DNA from: Tulasnella sp. 424
Lineage: Eukaryota > Basidiomycota > Agaricomycetes > Cantharellales > Tulasnellaceae
Assembly: GCA_019633425.1 (NCBI GenBank)
Contig: WSUB01000088.1
Span: forward strand, 111,276-175,275
DNA length: 64,000 nt
Direction: 5' to 3'
Shown: positions 10,228 through 20,236 of the stretch, piece by piece
How positions within the stretch are numbered: position 1 is the stretch's first letter
Layout: every line of letters begins with the position of its first letter
Notes under the pieces: generated by a model
What the model saw: only the letters and a program-made list of their open reading frames with translations
What the model was told of the DNA's origin: nothing
The model's database searches: none
Made by a program: the position numbers and the translations under genes

Positions 10228-11867
10228 ATGGACGACCGTAAGTCGGGTTAGTTGATAGCTCAGCGCTGCCGATTTACTGAGGTAATTGTCTATCGAACTT
10301 GTCAGGATACGTCTCCTTTCGTGGTCAGGACGGGAACGAAGCTGAAGAGTTCATCCAAGCAGTGCGAAGGGCTGCATTCGATGCGGATAAAGACTGCGAT
10401 GATAGATGGATGGCCCGATTCGCATCAACATGCATGTCAGGCAAGGCCTTGAGGTGGTATGAGTCATTAGACGATGATGTGCAAGAGAGCTGGAAGCGTT
10501 TAAGGAAGGCTATTTTGGTTCGCTATCCCCCTGCGGAGTGAGCGCTTCTCTTCCAGATACTCATTTGTAGCGAGCTATCTAACGATTAGTGTGGGTAGCG
10601 AGGATGCCATCGTTCCATCGGCGTCCGCTGCCCCGGCTGCCGCTGCCGTTCCTGCCGCTCCCGCATCGGCGCCTCCAACAGCTGCGCCGTGGCCCTCATC
10701 ATTTCCCCAAGTCGACTTCGCTCCGCCTGCCGCTGCATCACCTCCAAGTCATGCTCCGAAATTTGCTTCCGCACCAGCGCCTCCGGCAGCTGAACAGTGG
10801 CCTTCTTCATTTCCTCAAGTTGACTTCGCCTCACCCGCACCTATACGACCACAAAATTATACTCCGAAACGTGCTCCTGCAGTGGTACCTCTTGCAGCTG
10901 CACAGTGGCCTTCATCATTTCCTTATGTTGACTTCGCCCCGCCCGCCGCTATACCGCCACAAAGTTATGGTCCGAAAAGTGCTCCTGCAGCGGCGCCTCC
11001 GGCAGCTGCACAGTGGCCTTCATCGTTTCCTCTCGTTGACTTCGATCCGTTCGCCCCTGCACCATCAGGGAGTCATACTTCGAAACCAAGTGACAAGCCA
11101 TTCGACGGCGCTTCTGGCATCATAGAAATTCGGTATGCCGAGACTAACCGGTTAATGGGCTACCTCTCTCAAAAGCTGAGAAGCAACGGCGCTGCTCAAG
11201 TGAGCCGGAGCGGCCGAAGTTCTGGACAGCTGGTGACTATAAAAAACGAACCTTTCTCGATTTATTCTAACATTACCCGAAGCCCCGGACTGGTATGGGT
11301 AAGTAGCGTCATTCTGATTTCACCGGCCTTCGTGTTCCTAACGTCCTTATTTAGCACAAATTCATCGGCATGACTTGGCTGCATTCGGACAGTGCTCGCG
11401 CACCGGCTGGAAATCTGTAAGCTGGGCATATACCGTATACACCATCGTTGCGTTTCCTCACCTTAATTTTGTGAAAGGCTCGCTACGGCAGTTTTCACGC
11501 AAGGCAGCGACGGATCAGGCTCATCCCTTCACAGTCATTCTTATATAGGAAGCAGCGAAGCGGCTATCTGGGACATAGCCTCGGACGGAAAAGTGACCGC
11601 CATGGATGGTGGTAGGTTCACCTCTTATGATCTTGCTCGATTCCAAATCTCAGTAACCTCGATTGAACAGGCAAGCCTTTGGCATTCTACGTCTATGATG
11701 ACACCAACCAGATCTATCTTTTCCCCGATTTTAACTCCTATATTATAGCCTCAAGGCGTGGGGCACAACAATGGGTCCCCGTGGTAAGCGTAGCCGAGGC
11801 GTCCAGCTTCCTCCGCGAGATTTACACGTCTTGTTTTCCGCAGAACCTTCTTTTCAGAGAGGACTAG
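10228..11867 (+). CDS. Gag-like/proline-linker protein, copy 4
   Basis: The cleanest family member. Exons 10228-10237, 10306-10537, 10590-11298, 11355-11416, 11478-11611, 11671-11783 and 11844-11867 give 427 aa with every junction GT-AG. The Gag-like domain covers residues about 4-80 ([36 protein letters not shown]). The linker (about 84-252) holds four tandem units of about 34 residues, each with WPSSFPQVDFAPPA-like and PKxAPA-like parts. The C-terminal domain (253-427) shows [32 protein letters not shown] and LAFYVYDDTNQI. No signal peptide or membrane segment is seen. Convergent with an F-box pseudogene. Function unknown. Confidence 0.78.
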
Positions 11868-12239
11868 TTTTATAAGGGACGAATTGTGGCAATTGGGATG
11901 TTCGAGTCACTTGGCAAGATCCTATGCCTGCAGGTCGACGCGTCACAGCATGCGCTTGGTCCTTCAATACACTATTGATTCTCCGCTCTGATGAACGACG
12001 TTTAGTACAGAAAAAATAGAAAACTGGAACCGCGATCTTTGCTGGTCTGGCCTCGCTATCTCTAGAATATGTTGAACGATTGGGAATGGTCAGGTGATGG
12101 ATAAGGTTATAGAGGGGAGAGAACGTACCAATGCCGTGTGATACCCCTACAAACTGTCTTTATCTCAGGCCATTAGTCAGACTTCCTGCAGATGTTAAAG
12201 TTTGAGGTGCACTTCAAGATTACGTATAATTCCGAACGA
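11868..12239. other. Convergent intergenic region
   Basis: Spacer between Gag-like copy 4 and the minus-strand F-box pseudogene, closely similar to 17781-18152. No gene seen. Confidence 0.4.
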
Positions 12240-13590
12240 ACCTATTCATTACAACGTGACCCCGCCTGAGTGCAGCCAAACCTGCTTTCTCCACTCTATA
12301 TCGCTGACTAATCTACACGGCGGGACTGGTAAGAGTGTCCACGGGAGTCGAGCGTCGCTTTTGTGTCGAGAATCTTTGATGCTGAAGTCGGAGCGGAAAG
12401 ATGACCATTCAAGAGCCTCTTGGGCAGCTCTGACGTCGGCGTCCGGTGCCTCCGCGTCCATAGCGCAATCCTCGAATTTCAGCCGAACCGTCCACTCTAT
12501 TCCCTTCTCGCCGTTCCGCTCAATCAATGATTGGACTTGAGCAGCCCGGACTCCTTCCGTCCGTAGAGAAACTTGCGTAGCCGAGGAAGTTGGCTGACCA
12601 ATGAGACCAGGACTTCCTCTCCGCGCGGGAGGTCATGGAGCCTCAAGTCCTCAACCGACTTGAGCTCCTCTTCCAGGTTCCAGCTTGTCCATTCGACTGC
12701 ATTCCCGGAGATCTCTAGCGCTCTCAAGCGAGGGACCTCTAGCGAACCCAGGAATGATGGCAAGGCGATCCCTCCGGCCCAGTCGGTGACTCGAATGGTA
12801 TCGAGCAAACCAAACTCCAAGGGTTGGTTTGTTGGTCTCCCTTGAACCGTTCTCTCCAGCCTGATGGATAGGTGCTGCAGGCTCCTGGAGTTACACGACA
12901 GAAAGTGCGCGAACGAGTCCCACACGGCGTCGTTCAACTGCCTGAATGACACGTCCAGATGTTTGAGGTTGTCGGCCCACAAATTTCGCCAATCCAGGTG
13001 CACACCCTTGACGACTAGAGTCTTTAGGTACCAAGAGTTCACGGAAACGGAAGCGCTTGCTGGCCGGCTGGATCTGATGATAAGGGAGTCCAAGAAGTTC
13101 TGCGACAAGTCCAGGAGGGAGGTGTGAGCGTAGTGACGTGCTTGGAAACGACCTGAAACCACGGTGGTCTTCCACAGGCGTGGGTTTGCTGTTGCTATCG
13201 CATGAAGACGCTTTGAAATCCGGAGAAGGCGGCTCGGAGCTTTGTGCCGGTTGATCGGTTCGACGTAGGACGACACGATTTCCGTGAAGATTGCCGCCAC
13301 AGGCTCGGTTGGAAGGAGGTCTAATGGACATGGTGTATCTCCTTCAGCGGCATTGTCTAGCTCCTGAGTAAAGACATTTCTCCAAGTCAATGGTCCGCTT
13401 TGCTTTTGAATCGCCAGCGTGGTTCACATACGGCAGATAACTCGAGGACCTGAACCCGGTTGATCACGTCTCCGACCCCGACATCTGAACTCGTTTCATC
13501 CCTTTCTAGTCTTTTCGAGTCGGATTTACAGGTGACTGCGTGTTGCGCGGACTGCGGTTTTGATACTTGCCCCTGTCTGCTTCGCTTCAT
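12240..13590 (-). pseudogene. F-box type D pseudogene
   Basis: Minus-strand relative of the 18153-19660 gene. An N-terminal segment at 13590 begins MKRSRQGQVSKPQ. The F-box region is readable (LDLLPTEPVAAIFTEIV, RLLRISKRLHAIA). About 57 residues present in the intact paralog are missing after the VVSGRF motif. A one-base loss near 12575 (LPRLRKFL instead of LPRLRTVSLR) then shifts the frame to a stop at 12524. The lost C-terminus can still be read in another frame at 12249-12527 (EKGIEWTVRL). The remaining 288-aa ORF could be expressed as a truncated F-box protein, but the breaks argue for decay. Confidence 0.75.
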
Positions 13591-13867
13591 AGTTGCACGT
13601 ACCTGAGAAAATCCTACTACGACTCAAATAAAGACACCCGTATGAAGACGACGTGGAACCTACGCAATAGCTAAGCAACTGGGTTGGGGTGGTAGGGTGA
13701 TGGTGGTGGGCTTGAACTAACAATTCCGAATTCTCATCACGCGACAACTTCCAAACAATTCGTCCCGAAACGGCGATGACGGTCCTCCCACGCGGAAGGA
13801 CCCATTCTCGAAGCCGCAGCTCGTAACGTATGGAAAGAACGACCCCAAGCGGAGGAAACACCTAAAT

Positions 13868-14150
13868 AAAAGGTTAATCCGCATCTTCCGGTTGCAGAAA
13901 ATATATCGGACCAGTAACGAAAGTGTACTGAAAGAGGGAGGAGGAGGAGAGAGGACGGGAGAGCGCTTGACGGGAAAAAATATCGTGAGGGGGAGAGGAA
14001 CTATGCTATGCCAAGCGTTGTGAGTAGGGAGCCAAAGATTGATAAGTAAGAGAGAATAGATTCAAAGCAGGATAAAAAGGTCTTGTCACTGAGATGCAGA
14101 AAATTCGCGCTGAAAGTGCAGAGAGAGAAAAATATTCATCTTACAGCCGG
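13868..14150. repeat. Duplicated 3' flank of the Zds1-like gene, copy 2
   Basis: Second copy of the Zds1 3' flank, closer to 19944-20250 than the first. The match extends upstream to about 13670, where this copy and 19740-19940 are nearly the same. At about 14150 it joins Gag-like family spacer sequence, the same kind of junction as at 9867. Confidence 0.72.
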
Positions 14151-14518
14151 TCTATGTCTTTGACATGTGGATTTGGATGGCATACTCTCGTAGAGAATCC
14201 CACCTTTACTGTTTTTCTTTGCCTTGGGATGTTGTTTAATACGGCGGTTCGTGCGCTCGATCCTAGGGACCTAGTGGGTTCACCATACTGAGACTAATTT
14301 CCCCAAATTTCCATTGCTCGTTTTGGATGGATATTGTATTCTATTGTATATGTTGTTAGAATGAAACGTCATCATAAGTCCACCGAAGCTTCAATGCATG
14401 TTATTAAGCGCCCATCGGCTTATTAATCAGGTCGTGCAGGTCGCGTGTGGCTCGCCACAAGCCCACCACCATCGGATCTCTGAGCTCTGCGAGTATTGGA
14501 GAGACCTTCAACATCCAG
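14151..14518. other. Spacer and promoter region of Gag-like copy 5
   Basis: Gag-like family spacer; no gene seen. Confidence 0.4.
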
Positions 14519-15841
14519 ATGTACGACCGTAAGTCGGGTTAGCTGATTGTTAAGCGCTGGCTAACTAATGAGGGTATTGTCTATCGAACTTGTCAGGATA
14601 TGTCTCCTTTCGTGGTCAAGACGGGAATGAGGCCGAAGAATTCATTCAAGCAGTACGAAAGGCTGCATTTGATGTGAATAAAGATCGCGATGATGAGTGG
14701 ATGGCCCGATTCGCATCGGCATGCATGTCAGGCACAGCCTTGAGGTGGTATGAGTCGTTGGACGACGATGTGCAAGAGAGCTGGAAACGGTTAAAGCAGG
14801 CTATTTTGGTTCGCTATCTGCCTGCGAAGTGAGCGCTTCCCTCCCAAGTGCTCATCTGTAGCGACCTTCCTAACGATTAGTTTGGGTAGTAGGGATGCCA
14901 TCGTTCCATCTGCGTCCGCTGCCCCGGCTGCCGTTGCCCCTCCGGCACCGGCGCCCCAACCAGCTGCACGGTGGCCTTCATCGTTTCCTCTCGTTGACTT
15001 CGATCCATTCGCCCCTGCACCATCAGGGAGTTATACTTCGAAACCAAGTAACAAGCCATTCGACGGCGCTTCTGGTATCATAGAAATTCGGTATGCTGAG
15101 ACTAACCAATTAATGGGCTATCTCTCTCAAAAGCTGAGAGCCAACGGCGCCGCTCAAGTGAGCCGGAGTGGCCGAAGTTCTGCGCAGCGAGTAGCTGTAA
15201 AAAACGACCTTTTCCTGCTTTGCTCTAAAACTGCCCCCAACTCCGGACTGATATGGGTAACTAACGTCACTCTGATTTCACGGATCTTCCTGATACTAAC
15301 ATTCCTGTTTAGCGCAACAAATTCATTGGCATGACCTGGCTGCATCAGGAAAGTGCTCGCGCACCCGCTGGAAATCGGTAAGCTGGACATGTACTGTGCA
15401 CTGCATCGTTGCGTTTTCTCAGCTTAATTTTGTGAAAGCTTCGCTGCGGTAGTCTTCACGCAATGTAGTGACGGATCAGGCTCATCCATCAACGGTCACT
15501 CCTATAAAGGAGACTCCGAAGCGGCTATCTGGGACATAGCCTCGGACGGGAAAGTGACTGCTAGGTTTGGTGGTAAGGTTTACCTATTATGACCTCCTCG
15601 ATTGGTCAATTCCAAATCTCAGTTACCTCGATTGAATAGGCAGACCTCTGGAATTCTACATCTATGATGAGACCAGCCAGATCAATCTTTTCCCCGATTT
15701 TAACTCCTATGCTACCTCAAGAGTTGTGGTACCCCACTGGGTCCTCGTGGTAAGTGTAGCTGAGGGGTCTAGCTTCCTCCGCGAGATTTACGCGTCTTGT
15801 TTCCGCAGAACCTTATTTTCAAGGAAGAGGAGTCTTTTTAA
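14519..15841 (+). CDS. Gag-like/proline-linker protein, copy 5
   Basis: Exons 14519-14528, 14597-14828, 14881-15256, 15313-15377, 15439-15572, 15640-15749 and 15809-15841 give 319 aa with family phases throughout. Exon 1 is ATGTACGACC, so residue 2 is Tyr instead of Asp. The Gag-like domain is intact ([28 protein letters not shown]). The linker keeps only one WPSSFPLVDFDPFAPAPSG unit. In the last exon the family stop TAG is GAG, which extends the protein by three residues to a TAA. Function unknown. Confidence 0.72.
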
Positions 15842-16361
15842 GGGACGAATTGTGGCAATTGGCATGTTCGAGTCGCTGGACGAGATCCTAGGCCTGCAGA
15901 CCGACACGTCACCGCATGCAATTTGTCCTTCAATACACCTTTGATTCTCCGTTTTGATGGGCGGCGTTCAGTACAAAAACATCCAATGCTAGCAATTTGC
16001 CACCGCGATCTTCGCGAGTCTGGCTTCGCTAATTTCAGGATATGTAGAGTAATATGTAGATTGGCATGCCATGCACTTGTAGAGTGTCCCATTTTTACTT
16101 ATGCTCTTTTGCGTTAGAATGTTGTTGTAATACTGTTGTTCGTGGAGTCCGTGAGGGCCCATCACACTGAGACTCTTTCCTTAGATTTCCATTGCTCGCG
16201 TTGGATGTTGTACTATGTTCTATATAACGTTAGAATAAAACATCATTAGTGGTCCACCGAAGCTTCAACACGTGTTATTAAGCGCTCATCGTCTTATCAG
16301 GTCTGAACTCACCACCATCGACTCCTAAGCTCCGCGAGCATTGGAGACTGACAGGACAGTG
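15842..16361. other. Spacer between Gag-like copies 5 and 6
   Basis: Gag-like family spacer; no gene seen. Confidence 0.4.
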
Positions 16362-17780
16362 ATGGACGATCGTAAGTCGAAGTAGTTGATAGCTAAGCAC
16401 TGCCGATCTAATGAGGGTATTGTCACTTGTCAGGATACGTCTCCTTTCGTGGTCAAGATGGGAATGAGGCCGAAGAGTTCATTCAAGGAGTGCGAAGGGC
16501 CGCATTTGACGCGAATAAGGATCGCGATGATGAGTGGATGGCCCGATTCGCATCGACATGCATGTCAGGCAAAGCTTTGAGGTATTGAAGCATTTAAGGA
16601 AGGCTATTCTGGTTCGCTATCCGCCTGTGGAGTGAGTGCTTCCCTTCCAAATGCTAATCTGTAGCGACCTTTCTAACGATTGGTTTGGGTAGTGGGATGC
16701 CATTGTCCCATCTGCGTCTGCCGCTCCTGCGGCTCCCGCACCGCGGCCCTCATCATTTCCCCAAGTTGACTTCGCTCCGCCCACCGCTGCACCTCATCCA
16801 AGTTATGCTCCGAAATTTGCTTTCGCGCCAGCACCCCCGGCAGTCGCACAGTGGCCTTCTTCATTTCCTCAAGCTGACTTCGCCCCACCCGCACCTATAA
16901 CACTACAAAATTATACTCCGAGACGTGCTCCTGCGGCGGCACCTCCTGCAGCTGCACAGGGGCCTTCATCATTTTCTCTCGCGGACTTCGACCCGTTCGT
17001 CCCTGCACCATCAGGGAGTTACACTTCGAAACGAAATAGCAAGCCATTCGATGGCGCTTCTGGCATCATAGAAATTCGGTATGCCGAGACGGACAAGTTA
17101 ATGGGCTATCTCTCCCAAAAGCTGAGAGACGACGGCGCTGCTCAAGTGAGCCGGACCGGCCGAAGTTCTGGACAGCGAGTAGCTGTGAAAAACGAACCTT
17201 TCTCGATTTACTCTAACATTGCCCGAAGCTCGGGAATGACATTCGTAAGTAACTTCATTCCGATTTCACTGGCCTTCGTATTCCTAACGTCCTGATTTAG
17301 CATAAATTCATCGGCATTACTTGGCTGCATTCGGACAGTACTCGCGCACCGGCTGGAAATCGGTAACCTGGGCATATACTGCATCATTGCGTTTCCTCAT
17401 CTTATTTTGTGAAAGCCTCGCTGCGGCAGTTTTCACACGAGGCAGCGACGGATCAGGCTCATCCCTTCATAGTCATTCTAATATAGGAAGCACCGAAGCG
17501 GCTATCTGGGACATAGCCTCGGACGGCAAAGTGACCGCCATGTCTGGTGGTAAGGTTCACCTATTATGATGACCTTGCCCGATTCCGAATATCAGTAGCC
17601 TTGATTTAACAGGCAAGCCTTTGGCATTCTACGTCTATGATGACACCAGCCAGATCTTTCTTTTCCCCCAATTTATTGCCTCAATGGGTCCCCGTGGTAA
17701 GCATAGCCGAGGCGTCCAGCTTCCTCCGCGAGATTTATACGTCTTGTTTTCCGCAGAACCTGGTTTTCAGGGAAGACTAG
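16362..17780 (+). pseudogene. Gag-like copy 6, broken
   Basis: Has the family start (ATGGACGATC then GTAAGT) and most exons. About 35 bases of the Gag-like exon are missing after ALR, giving an immediate in-frame TGA near 16585. The exon-3 acceptor is GATTGG, and a base is missing in the following codons (GTAGTGGGATGCC against GTAGTGAGGATGCC). Exon 6 is also shortened near 17665. The linker still shows three WPSSFxxxDF units and the C-terminal domain is partly readable (MGYLSQKLRDDGAAQVSR). Clearly non-functional as a full protein. Confidence 0.85.
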
Positions 17781-18152
17781 CTTTATAAGGGACGAATTTT
17801 GGCAATTGAGATGTTCGAGTCACTTGGCAAGATCCTATCCCTACAGGTCGACGCGTCACAGCATGCGGTCCTTCAATACACTATTAATTCTTCGCTCTGA
17901 TGAACGGCGTTTAGTACAGGAAAAAAATAGAAAATTGCAATCGCGATCTTCGCTGGTCTGGCCTCGCTATCTCTAGCATATGTTGAGCGATTAGGAATGG
18001 TCAGGTGATGGGTAAGGTTATAGAAGGAGGGAAACGTACCAATGCCGTGTGATACCTCCTACAAACTGTCTTTATTTTAGCAATTGGTCAGACTTCCTGC
18101 AAATCTTAAAGTTTGAGGTGCGCTTCCAGATCACAGATGATTCCGGACTAAC
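17781..18152. other. Convergent intergenic region
   Basis: Spacer between Gag-like copy 6 and the intact F-box type D gene; homologous to 11868-12239. No gene seen. Confidence 0.4.
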
Positions 18153-19660
18153 CTATTCATTACAACGTGACCCGGGGTCCACAGGCTGCAGCCAAACCTG
18201 CTTTCCCCACTCTATATCGTCGACCAGTCTCCACGGCGGGACTGATAAGATTGTCCACGGGAGTCGGGCGTCGCTTTCGTGCAGGAAATCTTTGATGCTG
18301 AAGTCGGAGTGGAAAGATAGCCATTCAAGAGCCTCTTGGGCAGCTCTGACGTCGGCGTCCGGTGCCTCCGCGTCCATAGAGCAATCCTCGGCTGTCAGCC
18401 GAACCGTCCACTCTATTCCCTTCTCGCTGTTCCGCGCGATCAATGATTGGACTTGAGCAGCCCGGACTCCCTCCGTCCGCAGAGAAACTGTACGCAGCCG
18501 GGGAAGTTGGTTGACCAATGAGACCAGGACGTCCTCCCCGCACAGGAGGTCGTGGAGCCTCAGGTCCTCGACCGACTTGAGCTCCTCTTCCAGGTTCCAA
18601 CTCGTCCATTCGATCCCGTTCCCGGAGAGCTCCAGCGCCGTCAAACGAGGGACCTCTAGCGAAGCCAGGAATGGCGAGGCGATCCCTCCGGACCAGTCGG
18701 TGATTCGAAGGGTATCGAGCAAACCAAGCTTCAAGGGTTGGTTTGGTGGTCTTCCTTGGACCGTTGCCTCCAGCCGAATGGATAGGAACCGTAGATCCCG
18801 GGCGCTTGACCTCAGAACTTGCACGAATGAGTCCCACACGGCGTCGTTCAACTGCCTGAATGATACGTCCAAGTGTTTGAGGAAGTCGCACCGAACATTT
18901 CGCCAATCCAGGTGCACACCCTTGACAACTAGTGTATGTAGATACCCAGAGTTCACGAACAACGGAACGCTTGCTGGCCGGTTGGATCTAATGATCAGGG
19001 AGTCCAAGAAGTACTGCAGCGATGACAGCTGGGGATGGAGTGCACTGGCCATCTTGTGATTGCTCATGCGCACATCCAGCGAGCTCAGTTGTTCGACTCG
19101 GCGAATGAGAACCTCCAGCTGACTGGTTAGGGATGGTAGCTCCTTTTCGTTGCGACCGTAAACGTGTACGTCTAACGGGATTGTTTTGGTTCGGGGAAGG
19201 TATGAGCGTAGTCGGCGTGCTTTGAAGCGACCCGAGACTACGATTGTCTTCCATAGATGTGGCGTTGCGATCGCTATTGCGTGAAAGCGCTTGGAAATTC
19301 GGAGAAGGCGGGTCGGAGCTTTGTGCCGGTTGATTGGCTCGACGTAGGACAACACGATTTCCCTGAAGATTGCCGCCACAAGCTCGGTTGGAAGGAGGTC
19401 CAATGGACGTGATGTAACTCCTTCAGCGGAAGTGTCTAGCTCCTGAAGACATTTATCCAAGTCAATGGTCCGCTTTGCTTCCGCCAGCGTGGTTCACATA
19501 CGGCAGATAACTCGAGGGCCTGAACCCGGTCGACCACATCCGCGACTCCGACATCCAAGCCCGTTTCCTCCTTTTCTAGCCTTTTCGAGTCGAATTTGCA
19601 GGTGACTGCGTGTTGGGCGGACTGCGGCTTTGATACTTGCCCCTGTCTGCTCCGCTTCAT
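18153..19660 (-). CDS. F-box/LRR-like protein, type D
   Basis: The main exon (19472 down to 18153) encodes an F-box (RPLDLLPTELVAAIFREIVL, then RLLRISKRFHAIA and PHLWKTIVVSGRF), followed by leucine-rich repeat-like segments (LHTLVVKGVHLDW, LKHLDVSFRQLND, LTALELSGNGIEW, VEDLRLHD, LRTVSLR). A likely first exon, 19660 to 19526, begins MKRSRQGQVSKPQ and carries a short DVVDRVQALE segment. The proposed 53-nt intron uses GTTCAG...AAAG and leaves phase 0; total 484 aa. The exon-1 part is less certain than the rest. By family, F-box proteins link substrates to SCF ubiquitin ligases. Two decayed relatives lie upstream in the same position relative to Gag-like genes. Confidence 0.75.
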
Positions 19661-20236
19661 AGTTGCACGTTGCTAAGGAAAATGCTACTACGACTCAGAT
19701 AAAGACGCTCGTATGAAGACGATGTGGAACCTACGCAATAGCTAAGCAACTGGGTTGGGGTGGTAGGGAGATGGTGGGGCTTGAACCAACTGTTAACTTC
19801 GAATTCTCATCACCCGACAGCTTCCAATTCGTCCCGAAACGGCGATGACGGTCCTCTCACGCGGGAGGACCCATTCTCGAAGCCGCAGCTCGCAACGTAT
19901 GGAAAGAACGCCCCCAAGTGGCGGAAACACACGCAAAAGAAGAAAAGTTAATCCGCATCTTCCGGTTGCAGAAAATATATAGATAGCGAGTACTAGTAAC
20001 GAAAGTGTACTGAAAGAGGGAGGAGTAGAGGACGGGAGAGCGCTTGATGGGAAAAAAAAATGTCGTGAGGGGGAGAGGAACTATGCTATGCCAAGCCTTG
20101 TGGGTAGGTAGCCAGAGATTTGTAAGTAAAGAGAGAATTAGAGAAAAAACGTTCAGAGGAAGAAAGTGTCTTGTCAAGGGAGTCGTTGAGAGAGAGGAGA
20201 AAGTTCGTGAAAGAGAGCCGAGAGAGGGAAAAGTAT
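19661..20236. other. Intergenic region with the genuine Zds1 3' flank
   Basis: Probable promoter of the F-box type D gene at its left end and the 3' flank of the Zds1-like gene at its right end. The right part (19944-20250) is the probable source of the copies at 9552 and 13868. Confidence 0.5.

Noticed and set aside
12202..13127. Plus-strand ORFs over the F-box D pseudogene
   Set aside because: Shadows; equivalent plus-strand ORFs at 18049-19059 do not match in length or frame.
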